Assembly: GCA_022814615.1 (NCBI GenBank)
Contig: JAKLNE010000036.1
Location: 124,001 to 188,000 of the forward strand
DNA: 64,000 bases
Reading direction: 5' to 3'
DNA from: Waltergamsia citrina
Lineage: Eukaryota > Ascomycota > Sordariomycetes > Hypocreales > Bionectriaceae
The notes under the pieces were generated by a model, which worked only from the letters and a program-made list of their open reading frames with translations, had not been told where the DNA came from and ran no database searches. The position numbers were made by a program, and so were the translations under genes. Position 1 is the stretch's first letter; each line of letters starts with the position of its first letter. Below are positions 34,994 through 46,307 of the stretch, in pieces.

Positions 34994-36344
34994 GTCAGGG
35001 GTATTGAGACGCTGGAAGGAAATGGTGCAGTGACTTAGGAGGATGTCGCGACTTGGTGCTAAGAGACGGGCACTTTAGACTCGCCGTCTAGCACATGTTG
35101 GACGCCCGTTATCATGGAATGATTTAGCGCGGTTGCCTTCTATCACAGGTTAGCCGTGCATTGTGTAATGCCGTTAGTTATTGAAAGGTCGTTTGGTTCT
35201 TCATTAGTGGCTGGGCTTGGCGCCTTTGTGATTGGTGTTTAGCACATTGCATCTTCACTTGGGCGAAGAGCCCATATCCCTTCGCCGCGGACAGGAAGAC
35301 TAGAGAGACAATTTTTTTTTTTGAATTAGAGAAAGTTATCACGCGATCACTCTCCTTGGTGTGCATTCGGATGACATGATTAATACTACCGAGGGGTAGC
35401 CTATCTAGGCATTGGCTTCCATGGAGGATAATGTGGCAGTCCTTTACTACAAGGTCACCACTTACAGACTTAAGTGATCAAGCCTTGTGAATGCAAGGAT
35501 AACCTGGTACTGTGTATGACGGGATCATCCACTATCTACATATTTCTTTGCTGTGTATTTCTGTCTTGGAAGTTGACGTACTGGTCTCCATGATTCTGGT
35601 GATGCTGTAGCACAAGCCGTTGTACCTAAGTGGTAATGCCCTTGCAATTATGATGTTCTCAACTAGTTCGTGGGATGAGCTGCATGTTGGTTAATAACAA
35701 GACTAAATCGCCCATAGCACTATTTGGAAAAGCTCTCCTCCATCGTTTTCTATGCTCTTGCATACGTTGGTTAAAACGTAGACGGGCGTTGCAGAAGGGA
35801 GATTTGTGCAGCATTCGACCGAGAGCCTCAACTCACACAAACTATCATTCCAGTTCTCGCGCCTGGAATTGCCTCCTTTGACTACTCGATATAGGGACGA
35901 CTGGACGAATGTGCTTATGCCAGCTTCGTATTCAACTCTAATCCACGCGCTTATGACGTGGCTATGATACAGAACAAATATTCTTGTCTAACTTTGTTTG
36001 TTCATCACCAATTGCAATGAACGAGAATATGATTACGAGGTGTTACCGGCACTAGCGAGCTCATCCAATGATTCATTTATCTGGATGTATTGTTACATGA
36101 ATCGCGATCCGTGTACTTTGAAGCTTAGTTAGGATGAGGCTTATTCCTGAGAGGAATAGACCCGGATCTACGCGGCCCTGATGTTAAACTTTGCTAGTCA
36201 AGGAACTAGATTGAATCGATGAAGTCCATCCAACAAGAATATTCTTGCCGCGCGTCACTTGAGCCAATTGACTATATTTTGTATGAGAATCTGCTTCCCT
36301 GACAGACTTCCATCCCTCACTTAATACCTTCATCACTATCAAAT
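34994..36344. other. Intergenic
   Basis: About 1.35 kb; no gene seen. It serves as 3' flank and as promoter region of the glucanase gene. Confidence 0.55.
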
Positions 36345-37311
36345 ATGCATTTCTCAACGTCTGTCTGGGTTGCTTCAGTGCTGGCGAGTGCCTCACTTCC
36401 ATATGCTTCCGCCGCTGGCAAGCTGGGATTTGCCCTTGGTGTCAAGAAGACAGATGGCTCCTGTAAAGTGGCTTCAGATTATGGAGCGGACATGGATGCC
36501 ATAAAGAAAGGGGGAAGTACCATCATTCGCATTTACGATGCTTCTGACTGTGATGTGACGAACATCATGCTCCCGGTTGCGAGGTCGAAGGGGTTTCAAG
36601 CCATCCTTGGAATGTGGTAAGCTTGAGAATCGCAGACATGTGAGGACTCTTCTCGAGACTAATTCAATCAAAAGGCCAGAGAATGAAGACCAGTACAACG
36701 CCGGAAAGGCCGCAATCGTAAAGAACGCGGCTGAATATCGTGACCAAATCCACGCTGTCACTGTGGGCTCAGAGTCACTTTATCGCGGCACTTACACAGC
36801 GCAGCAGCTTGTTGACCGGATCAAAGATATGCGCTCTGCTGCCCCTGAGCTTCGTTACGGCACCGCCGACTCGTGGAATAAGTACGCCGATGGAGCAGCC
36901 GATCCAGTTGTTGCGGTATCTGATGTGTTATTGTGCAATGCTTTTGCCTACTGGCAGGGCGCTACCATAGACAATGCTGTCAATGTCTTCAACGACGACA
37001 TTTCTCAGGCTTTTGCGAGAGTCAAGTCCGCAGCTGGAAAGAAGAAACCAGAACTCTGGGTCGGAGAAACCGGATGGCCAACAGCGGGAACCACATATGA
37101 AAAAGCCGTACCTACTTTGGACAACGCAAAAAGATTCTATAAAGATGGCGTCTGCCCCAAGATCAAGGAAGGGACCAATGTTTTCGTTTTTGAGGCATTT
37201 GATGAGCCATGGAAGCCAAAGTCTATTGGCAAGAATGGACAGGCGGCGGATGAGACGCATTGGGGGGTTATGACCGCGGATCGCAAGGAGAAGTTCCCGC
37301 TCAAGTGTTGA
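36345..37311 (+). CDS. GH17 cell-wall glucan 1,3-beta-glucosidase/transferase (Bgt1-like)
   Basis: Two exons, 36345..36616 and 36675..37311, give 302 residues. The signal peptide (residues 1-23) ends at ASA. The TIM-barrel family signature is present: Glu124 in VTVGSESLYRG is the likely acid/base, and Glu222 in ELWVGETGWPT the nucleophile. FEAFDEPWKP near the end matches the last barrel strand. The enzyme acts on cell-wall beta-1,3-glucan; transferase activity is known for close fungal relatives, but not shown here. The intron splits a Trp codon (GMW/PENEDQ), as in homologues. No GPI signal is visible, so it is probably secreted or loosely wall-bound. Confidence 0.92.
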
Positions 37312-37616
37312 TCAGGTTCGTTATTAGCCGCATTTTCGTACTTGTCGCCTTGAGTGGTGACATGGCCTAGCGACAAGATGGAAACTGAATAAGAGACTGG
37401 ATATAAATTGTTCACTGGAAAGAGTTGAAGTAGATGAGGAAACAGATAAAAGGTCTTCCTTGCAACAGAAGAGAGTAAATAAAATAATGTCCCTAAGTAG
37501 GGCCTTCGGATTTTAACATTTTTTTTTTCCATCGTTGAGCTTATTTTTCCAATTAGGTAAAGGGGGTATTGTCGTCATCGGCACCATCTCCATGTAACCA
37601 CTTCGTGTCCAGCACG
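37312..37616. other. Convergent 3' intergenic
   Basis: These 305 bases hold the 3' ends of the glucanase and of the minus-strand small secreted gene. A T run is visible at about 37,520. Confidence 0.55.
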
Positions 37617-37880
37617 CTATGAGCTGTTGTCCTCGAGGCTCTGGTCTTCTTCGGGAATCCCTGGTCTCAAGAATCTAAATAAGGTCAGCGTCTATAACCT
37701 TTCAACGTGATGCAGCCCGCTTTGTGCTTACCCGCAGCCTTGAGGCGTGACAACCCCATAGAAACAATCACCAGAATCCTTTTCCACCACCTGGTTGTCC
37801 CTAATAGGCGTGATGACGACGCCGGCCATGGCCATCGACATGAATGTTGTTGCGATCGCAGTGATGGAGAGGAGACGCAT
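37617..37880 (-). CDS. Small secreted protein, function unknown
   Basis: Two exons on minus, 37732..37880 and 37617..37674, give 68 residues. The 57-base intron has GTAAGC and TTTAG ends and a CTGAC branch site. Residues 1-19 (MRLLSITAIATTFMSMAMA) form a clear signal peptide. The mature part is about 49 residues, with two Cys in DCFYGVVTPQGCGF and an acidic tail (PEEDQSLEDNSS). I recognise no family. Without splicing the frame would stop right after GCG. Short secreted peptides like this are often effectors, antimicrobial or signalling candidates, but nothing here proves a role. A longer in-frame N-terminus exists but would bury the signal peptide. Confidence 0.55.
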
Positions 37881-38705
37881 TGTCACGAAGCTTCGACTGT
37901 TCGACTTGTAATTTGGAATCCGCCTGCGGTGGTTTGGGATCAACCCGAAAAAAAAATGTCACTAGTGAAATGAATGATAAAAATTAAAAGAATGTATGAT
38001 GAAGCAGGAGAATTTCGATGAGCTCTCATCGACTGGCGAAGAAGTCGACTGTGGTGCCAGATGTAGAGAGTGGGAGGACGTTGACCTGAAACGCCGAATG
38101 AGACGAGCGCCGTGTGAGATTTGACGATACAGCAGCGCCTAGGCAATCTGCTACATCCACCCTCGATCGCAGCGTTTCAGGGTCAATTCCGCACCTGAAC
38201 AGAAGGCTGATGAATAAAAAAGTCGCGCCAGTTTTCATAACCACAGCCGAAGCGCGTTTAATGATTGTCCGATGCCCAGGCTGGAGCCCGTGGACCAGGA
38301 GGCTTGCTGCGGGATCAGCATGGGGGGCTTCATTTTTTTTTTTCCAACCCCAGCGTTGCTTAAGGTTCTGTCGCGATACTGTGAATGCTTCAATCACAAC
38401 AGCTTACTTTCGTGCATCTGCTTAATATATTATGGCTTGAATTGACGTCCTCCTACTGGTCGACTATCCAAAGCTGGTCGCAGGTTGCTAGAGTATACTA
38501 GGTTCTTCGCTTGTGGCGATATCAACATCTATCTGCTAAGGTACCGAATATTGGCTCGATCTCGTTACTCATACATCTTTTGTCGATTCTCCGCTTGGCC
38601 GACCCCTTTCCAATGGAATACAATAAATCAATTGTATACCAAGCACAGGCATGGCATGCTGTTTGATTGTTCGTTTATAGCTCTCGATCGTGGTATCGTC
38701 GTCGC
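37881..38705. other. Intergenic
   Basis: No gene recognised. It holds the promoter of the small secreted gene and the 3' flank of the Asterix-like gene. Confidence 0.5.
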
Positions 38706-39223
38706 TTAGGCAGCAGCGGCGCCTCGCTGCGCCTGAGGCGGAAGGAAAAGATGCATGTACGTAGACGCAAGCGCCATGACTGTTGTAAGGAGGTGGTTAG
38801 CTACCGAGAAGTGATGATCGTGGCTCCCGCGCATAACGTACTCGACATGCCCGCCGACAAGTATCCTGGCATCGCGGCATTCTTCTTCGACTGTTCACTC
38901 TCCCCAAGCCAGTTTTGCACCGAAATGATAACAGATACCCTAACATTCGCAGGTCAGTTTGCTCTCCAGATGAGTGGTCGGACCCCCTAATAGTCTCGGC
39001 GTTGCGTACCATCCGATCATTTTATTGCGTGTGAACATCGCGGCCATTGGCAGTGTCGATGACAGCGAAGAGGACATATCTCCCTGATCACCCTTGACCT
39101 CGGGCTCCTGGTAAGGAATCACTAATTGATTCGTATTAGCACTCGCTTGGTGGTATCGATTCAAGCACCGAAGCGGGACTTACCCAGGTCAGGCCGTCGC
39201 ATGTCCTTGTTGTTGGGAGCCAT
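38706..39223 (-). CDS. Asterix-like (PAT complex, ER membrane) protein
   Basis: Four small exons on minus, 39184..39223, 39010..39121, 38842..38939 and 38706..38779, give 107 residues. None is long enough to stand out alone. The joined protein begins MAPNNKDMRRPDLVIPYQEP. It continues with SSTLPMAAMFTRNKMIGW, then VQNWLGESEQSKKNAAMPGY and GMSIMALASTYMHLFLPP, which is the pattern I know from fungal Asterix (WDR83OS) proteins. The family helps insert or chaperone membrane proteins at the ER translocon. Two hydrophobic helices are visible after GW and after GMS. All three introns are 61-70 bases with correct frames. The last exon adds a short Ala-rich tail. Confidence 0.82.
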
Positions 39224-39792
39224 TGTGTCGGAGCGCGGCGCGGGGATGCCTTTGGTATCGCGGAGTCAACACTTGTGAGTGCTCTCGAAGGGGATTGCTT
39301 TGAGGAAGGCGAAGATGTCGACCTCAAGGAGTGCGAAGAAATGCTGTTGCGGGACGATCTGGACCACGAGTCCTCAATTCTGGCGATGAATTCTTGGGGC
39401 TTGGGGTTGCTGGTGGCGCTAACCTCTTTTGGCCGCCGAACGCTCTCCCCAAAGCCCCACAGCTGGGGTAATGACAATTACCCATCGACGGATCTGATGG
39501 CTTTCGTTGTGAATACACGATGAGAAGGGCATTCACAGTCAGAGATCCCTTTGTCAATATGCGTATTTGTTTGTGTAGTAATAGCCCGTATATTAGTACG
39601 TAGACTCAAAAGTAGACTTTACCCATTCATATTCATTCATTTGTACATTTAATGTTGAGTGAAGAACCATAAACACAATCATCAGGGCTCGTTTACCAGC
39701 TCTGAAGTCAGAGTATTCGCTTCCATCAACTGCTCCCCACATGCTTGAACTTATAAATATAACAAAAAAAAAAACCGATGACAATGCTTTTT
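39224..39792. other. Intergenic
   Basis: No supported gene. It is upstream of the Asterix-like gene and downstream of the 885-residue gene. Overlapping frames at 39275-39523 have no recognisable content. Confidence 0.5.
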
Positions 39793-42566
39793 TCAATCAA
39801 CTCGTACAACTACTCGCCAACCGAGAGCGCCAGCCTCTCGGATGGCACATGCTAAACATCCTCGTTTCCTGCGGCTGATGATGGCATTCCATCCCTTCTG
39901 CGCACACAAGGCTCTTACAAGAATTTCCAGGTCAGATCCAAACTGACGCCTTCGGCATTCTAAATGCATCTTATTAGGAAGACTGCCTCTGCGCTCCAAA
40001 AGCGGGGACCATGGTGCAGAGGATGCAGAATCAATACGTTCAAGGACCGGGGACGATGGTAACATAGAAGGGTTGGTAATACAATCGATGACGAGAACAC
40101 GATTGTCGATGTGCTTCGCAGATTGCTTGACTGTTGGCGCAAGAAGCTCAAGAAGAGGGTGATGTCGTTTTTGAAGAAGGTCGGAAATGTGAATGACGGT
40201 GTAGTTGTAGAACTTGTGCAGGGGATGTCCTACGAAGAGTTAATGAGCTTCGGTTGGCAGATGTATCCAAAACACTTACCAGCCCTATAGACGGAACGAG
40301 ATTCCCTGCCTAAGTTGTTTACACCAGAAATGTCGAATTGCTCAATCGTAGGGCTCGTTGGCGACTTGAGAAACCTAGCCCGGCGGGACGGTGAACAGGG
40401 ATGAGCTGTAACAAAGCTAATATCGTACAGCAAGGGAAAGCAGTATTCCTCTGTAGGTTTCCCGTCTATCGTGACCGAGAAAGCTAGCTTGGCAGGCCTT
40501 GATGGGAGGTCGGGAGCCTTGAATGACTCCTTTACCGGAGTCCCTGCAAACTCGCTCAGTGGTGACGGATGGACCAAGTCTACAGAACGCAGCAATTGGA
40601 GGGATTTGAGTTCCACCGATGCCGCTGGAGGGGGCGTGGAATAATTGTTCTCGTGCGGTATAACGAAGTCGGCGGGGGAAATACTGTTTTCATCCGAGTC
40701 TCCCAGAATGTAAGACTCCCTCTCAATCCGCTTTTTGCCCCATATTCTGGCCTTCTTACCTAGCCGAGCTAGGTCATCTACGAGCATTTCCCGCTTAGTA
40801 TAGGATCAATAAGTCCAGCTGAGCATTTTGATTCTTGACTCACCTGGTACATCCTCCGATTCAATGTTCAACCAGCCTTCGTCCCCATTATCGGGCAAAA
40901 TGTCCGTCGAGATCCACCCCATGCACTCAGCAGCCCCTTGGCCAGCGGCTAGAACTCGTCCCACAATGCATGAAGTGCTCCAAAAGCTCTTCCCATAGTA
41001 TACAAAACCACCGCATAGGTTTGCAAATGAACCCAAATGCTGCATGGCCTTACTGTCGTTCTCAAGAAGTGTCGCCATGAGGAAATGTGACATCGCCTCG
41101 CCTGGGAGCATGAGCGCAAATATATAGGATTTAGACAGCCACCCAGAGGAGTGCAATGCAGCGGCCATCTTCCGCCTTTGAGCCTGCACTTTGTGTTGAT
41201 GAAAATGGCCATGATGACTGGTCACGTCCCAAGCGCCAAAGTAGGAGGAACTTGAATTTTTGGAGCTCTGCGGAGTGGCAATCGCACCAAACGTATCTTC
41301 GACAGCGTGCTGTGCATTTTCGGATATCCTTGACTCGTAGGCCTCTATGCCAGGCCACTGGATCTTCCGGGCAAAGTGCGTGAGTCCATCTACCTGACGA
41401 TGGCCGTTGCGACCCCTAATGGTGAAATAATGAGAGGTCGTGCGCTTCGAAGGCTCGTTGGGCCCCCTTAGCGACATCTTACTGACAAGAGATGCGAGCC
41501 AACCGCCGGTCCGTTGCTGTTGAACAGGCTGGTCATTAGGCCCAACTTCTTCCTTCACGACATCAATGTTCTCCAGCCAGCTTCTGGCAAGCATAATGGA
41601 CCATTTCACCGAATTATTTGCTTGCCGCTCGAAATAGAGTCCATCGACAGGCCGGAAGTATTCCGTACCATTCAATTCCCCTTCTGTAACAGCATCCAGT
41701 CTGATGAGAAGTTCGGTAGAGACGAGGACTTGCATTAACAGCCAATACTTCTCCTCGGCTCTTTCGGCTGCGCTATGAGCATCGTGTATTTCAGTGGAGT
41801 CGTCCAGTTCATCGCCTCCCGCTTCTCCCCATAGAACTTGCCCGAGCCGAATTCGCCATTCCACCCTAGAAAGGTCGATCCATACATTGGGCGCTGCAAG
41901 GCACTTGACCAAAGCATTGATTTGGTTAATAAGGCTGTAATGGTCGTTCTTGTCAATGACGGTCGTGCAGGGGCGCATGAAGGTGTGAAAGAGTTCCTTG
42001 TACGTCTCGACTGAGGGCTTAGCGCGCAGGTCGTTCTTTCGGTAAATTTCCCCGTTTCGCTTCAACCTATCCATAATCTCAGGCTTCGGGAGGCGCTTCA
42101 ACCAGCCATTACCCGACATGATACGTTCCCGTGCGTCGACAATCGCTTTAGCCTTGGTTCCTACACTTTCGAAACCAAACTGCTCTTCCTCAAGCGAGTC
42201 ACCTACTGGCAGCTCCAGAGCCGCCTGGTAGCCCATGGTCCCCTTCTCCAAACCTTGCATACTGAGCATATTTGGTCTCTCTCGACACTTAACATGAATA
42301 TGCGCTTTAGTATGCTTCTCCATGTTCTTCCTGGCCGCTGCGTCATGATTTAAGTCTCGAGTCAAATGAGGCCACGCCGTTACAGCGCTCCATGCTTTAT
42401 CCTCGATTTGAACATGGTCCGAGAGGTCCCTGATTTCCAACTCCTCATCGAAAGGAAAGGCGACGCTGGGGTGGGGAGCGCCGGGAAAGTGGCTCTCCTG
42501 GCGGCAAAAGAACTGCGGAGCACCTGAGAACAGCTTCTCGATATCATCGTCGGTGAGAGAGGTCAT
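39793..42566 (-). CDS. Large conserved-looking protein of unknown function
   Basis: Three exons on minus, 40844..42566, 40280..40777 and 39793..40229, give 885 residues. The first intron is taken as 66 bases with a TACTAAG branch site and acceptor CGTAG; nearer AG sites break the frame. No signal peptide is seen. Residues 480-540 hold short hydrophobic stretches (YIFALMLPGEAMSHFLMATL) that need not be membrane helices. The third exon gives an Arg-rich end (LECRRRQFGSDLEILVRALC, then KRGCLACAIREAGALGW) that looks like a compact conserved domain. I recognise no family. Codon use and intron style match the neighbours, so it is a native gene. Function is left open. Confidence 0.8.
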
Positions 42567-44316
42567 GCTGATTCAGAGCCAGAAAACAGGCTAGTGGTCG
42601 AAACATTGGCTTTGATCACAACCTAAGCCGAGTTTTGTGTGTACCTGTCGACAAAGGATGGGCAACGGCGGCGGTTTGGGGGATGTGGACTGATTGAGTA
42701 GGGTCTAGGGAACAACGAGCGCGGGGGTGGCACTGCGCAGTATGTTGAAGAAGTCGGGAGGCTCGAAGTGTTAGAAGGTTAAGCCTAGCGGATCCCTAAG
42801 CACACGATCAAAGAACAACCAAGATGAAGTAGGGGTCAGCTTCGATCCCCCACTGGCGCAATCGAGGCTCACGGACGCTGTATAGACTTGCGCCGCGTGA
42901 GACGCTACTATCAGGTCATGCACCCCGGCAATGAGGTGGCTGCTGCTGTCTTCCGTTAGGTATGCTTCAAAGGGACATCAATAACTCCTACGAGTTTCTG
43001 TCAACCGGCAGGGCGAGTTACGTCGTGATGGACGAAAGTGGGCAGAGAAAGACGAAATCGGCGGGAGATATGTGGGGGATGAGGTGAGTACTACATGTAT
43101 TTCCAAGGAACCACTAACGCATCGGCTCGGGCGGTGCTGCCGGGTTTCCACTCGTGCGTGATATGAAATGACAATCTCACACATGTACCTTAGTGATGAC
43201 AGAAGAAATAGCTTGACACCAAGCCCCCAGTAGGTACGACCAAAAGTCGTATTGAGAACGCTACCAGTAATGCTAAGTGTAGCACTCGCGGTAACTTGGA
43301 GCGTTGTCTAAGGGTCTAGTAGGAATGAACTTCCCCGCTTTCTTTGACGCCGGGTTCGTCCCCCGACCTGGCCCTTTAGTTAGTAGTCTAGTAGTAGTAC
43401 TACTAAGTAGTAGTATTAGTACTATTAGCAGGTACCCAAACCTTGTCGTACAACATTGAGTTTGTCTTTCGATTGCCCTTGAGCTATTGTAGCGTGACTT
43501 GCGCCCGTCGGTGCGAGTGTGATGCATTGCCTACTAGTAATAATGATGGGTGATAAATTGTCCCACAAACATACTCCTTACCTTAGACTTGCTGGGTGTT
43601 CCTGCACTGAGGCCGTTACAATCCAACTGCTACGCCCGGTAAGATGAACTGAATCTGGGGTATGTCAAATTTTGTGGGGTCGGAAACGGTCATTTGATTG
43701 CGAGTCTCTGGATTTTGACTCTCAAACAGCTTACAGGTGCTAGACTGCGGTGCAGGTAAAGGAGATGACACAGCTTGAGTCTTTTGCAGTGGCCTCAGAG
43801 CCCGATGTGCATGCTGTTCCCACCTAGCCAGTTTGATTTTAAAAGCAACTACCATCGTATCGTAACATCTTTATGCTGAATGTTACTAGTAGAATCTGCA
43901 ACAAACTCTGAGTTGAGAGCGAAAGTTCCATGTTGCTTAGCGATGAAGTGGGAAGTAGATCCCTTGCTAAATTAGTGATCATCTCCGGTCTTTGGGCCTG
44001 GTAGCAAAATTTATGTATGCGGAAACGAGAAAAAGCACGTTTTTAATGTATGCCATTTGATGGTGCATCTCACCATGTTGCAGATAATCCTTAGGGTCGC
44101 GATCGCCGCTACCTGTCTCTAAATACGGCTTGTTGAACTTGTTGAACATGAAAATGTCCTTCTGCGCCATTCGCAATATGTTTCACGCTTGCCTTTTCAG
44201 GGGTATCTTTCAGGATTCTTCGTAATTCGGAAATCATCAGTTGTAGTATGTTAGGCGGGCATCGATAGGTCGAGGAACCGTCGAATCGATTCGATCAACT
44301 GGCGTCCCAGTCATGA
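42567..44316. other. Intergenic
   Basis: About 1.75 kb with no supported gene. It includes a TAG/CTA-rich hairpin tract at 43377-43428. A 65-codon minus frame at 43979-44176 is not convincing. Confidence 0.5.
43377..43428. repeat. TAG/CTA imperfect tandem with palindrome
   Basis: A run of TAG and CTA triplets contains the perfect palindrome TAGTAGTACTACTA at 43392-43405. Similar TACTACTAGTAGTA-type strings recur near 59,740 and 60,740. Confidence 0.7.
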
Positions 44317-44829
44317 TCAAGCGGGAGGCGTATCGTGAACGACTGTGAGGAGGTATTTTGGATCAGGGACAATGACAATCTCCTGCTTTTTCGTCCGCAA
44401 GCGAAGCAATTTCAGCTCATCCTGCACTGATTAGCCTTGAGATACCCTCGTTTTGCGCCACGATCTTACCTCTCCGTCTAGTTCTTGCACCATCTGGGCT
44501 GAGTTGCCGACGTAGTTCCAGATCATGGCGGCGAAATCTTCCAGTCCTTTGCTCTCACTCTCCTCTGCCACAGGGGCTTCGTTTGCAAAGGAGGCAGCTG
44601 TAGTCTCGTCTCGTGACTTGGATGTGCGCAAGGCAGACAACTGCCCGCTAGTCTTGAGGATGGCGCCCGTAGTTCTATCGAGGACGAGGCTGGCTTTGAC
44701 GCCTGGTTTCCTGCTCAGGCGGTTGAGCTTCTCATCGAGCGCTTCGTGCCCGTTGGTCTGCAACAATGCATGTTAGCTGCGAGAGGGATATATGGGAGTA
44801 TTGGTACTCACATTAAGGGGATCAGCCAT
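44317..44829 (-). CDS. Roadblock/LC7-type dynein light chain
   Basis: Three exons on minus, 44812..44829 (six codons), 44470..44757 and 44317..44421, give 136 residues. The protein begins MADPLN, joins to TNGHEALDEKLNRLSRKPGV and KASLVLDRTTGAILKTSG, and ends DELKLLRLRTKKQEIVIVPD then LLTVVHDTPP. This is the roadblock fold: helix, strands, long insert, helix, strands. The subunit dimerises on the dynein intermediate chain and helps load cargo. A Ser/Glu-rich insert at about 55-85 is longer than in animals but common in fungi. The frame could start inside exon 2, but the tiny first exon gives a better N-terminus. A LAMTOR-like role is the main alternative. Confidence 0.88.
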
Positions 44830-45172
44830 CCCAAAATATTTCGTATCCCACAAAAACAAAAAATGAACACGCAATGTCGCCCGGGAAGGTTTCGCTGGAA
44901 GGTTATGACGATGTTTGTCCCCGCCAGTATGCACTATTAGTTCTGCCACCGGACACCGCTAAAATTTCCACCAGAGGCGCAGCTCCACTCTTGGATCTGT
45001 TAGTGTCCCTGTCGATTGTGGCATGTTCAAAGACAATATTTACCACACCCAAGTAAATTCAATTTCAGGTATAATACTTCTAGTGTCAACTTCTGACCGT
45101 TCTCATTTGTTCTTCAATTTTAAAGCATTCACTTTCTAACACGGATCTTCATCTGTTATCAATATCGCAAAC
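44830..45172. promoter_or_regulatory. Divergent promoter region
   Basis: These 343 bases separate the start codons of the minus-strand roadblock gene and the plus-strand Ipi1 gene. Both must be driven from here. Confidence 0.5.
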
Positions 45173-46307
45173 ATGGGGTCTAGTGCAAAGAAAAAGAAGG
45201 ACAAGCAAAAGGACTTTCAGGTATGCTTTGTGTCTCCAAGATATTCATGTCTAACATATTTTAGAAACCCAAATATAAAGTCGGAAAGACCAAGCCAAAA
45301 GCTTCTAATTTTACCGATACGAGTTTCAAGTCCAAATGTAGGCAGCACTATCATATACAGAAGAATCTGATAGATACTGACCTCTCAAAGCGATTGTCAT
45401 GGCTCAGCAATCCCTTTCAACTGTCGCCCCGGACACTGTCGAGAAATTCAAACACCATTTCTCTTTAGCAGTTTCGGCTAAGTCGGACAAGCAGCGACAG
45501 GAAGGCCTGGCTTATCTAACCAGCCAGTTGAGCTCCGACGACCCTGTCAACCCTGTTGGAACACATGCCCTTCTGTCTAAGCTACTGCCTCTGGTGTCAG
45601 ACAGCGCGACACCCGTACGATCCCAGCTGTTAAAGCTATTCCAGACTTTGCCTACAGAGCAGGTACGGTATGCTGTCGAGCCAGCTGCAATGTTTATAAG
45701 AGCGGGCATGACGCATTTGTCTGCTGATATCAGTAACGACGCCATCAATTTCATGCTGTGGCTACTTGAGGCCGCCCATGAAGATCTAGTCTCTTGTCCA
45801 GGGGGCTGGGTCAAGACGCTCAATACATTTTGCGCCATGCTTGGGTGGACAGTAGCCGCTGGGAAGGACGGATGGACATCGGGCGGCCGAAGCACCTCTG
45901 CTAGAGGAAAAGCCTCATTGAACCAAAGCCGAGCGATCGGTGCTCTAACACAATTTCTGAAAGTTGGTTTTGAACCTGAACCTCATTGTGAAACGCAGTT
46001 CGGGGACAGCTTGAGTAGTATATACTGTGTGACGCGGGATCCAAATGCTTTCGCATACTTAAATATCACTGGATCACGGCGAGATGAGGACGGCGAGATG
46101 TACGCGGACCGAGAATCAAGACAAAGAGTTTTCCACAGGAAGTTTGAGGGCTCGATTACCAGAGGTGTGGATGCAGCGAAGAAAGAAGCGGGAACATCTG
46201 GACGGGCAGCCGCCACGCTGGACCAGTTATTAAAAAGCAATGACGGTATGGGTGATTATGAGCCCGCAGGCGCCATAGAAACCAGCGATCTACTGAATCT
46301 ATGGTGA
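45173..46307 (+). CDS. Pre-rRNA-processing protein Ipi1
   Basis: Three exons, 45173..45220, 45265..45337 and 45391..46307, give 345 residues. The N-terminus MGSSAKKKKDKQKDFQ joins to KPKYKVGKTKPKASNFTDTS and FKSKSIVMAQQSL, the conserved basic start of Ipi1/TEX10 proteins. An alpha-helical repeat region follows (HALLSKLLPLVSDSATPVRS and onward). Ipi1 belongs to the Rix1 complex, which acts on late 60S particles and ITS2 removal in the nucleus. A Met inside exon 3 could be mistaken for the start but would lose the conserved basic N-terminus. The gene shares a promoter region with the roadblock gene and lies upstream of an RNA helicase. Confidence 0.92.

Noticed and set aside
43979..44176. 65-codon frame on minus starting MRMAQKDIFMFNKF
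   Set aside because: No signal peptide, no family, no splice partner, and it is within chance length.
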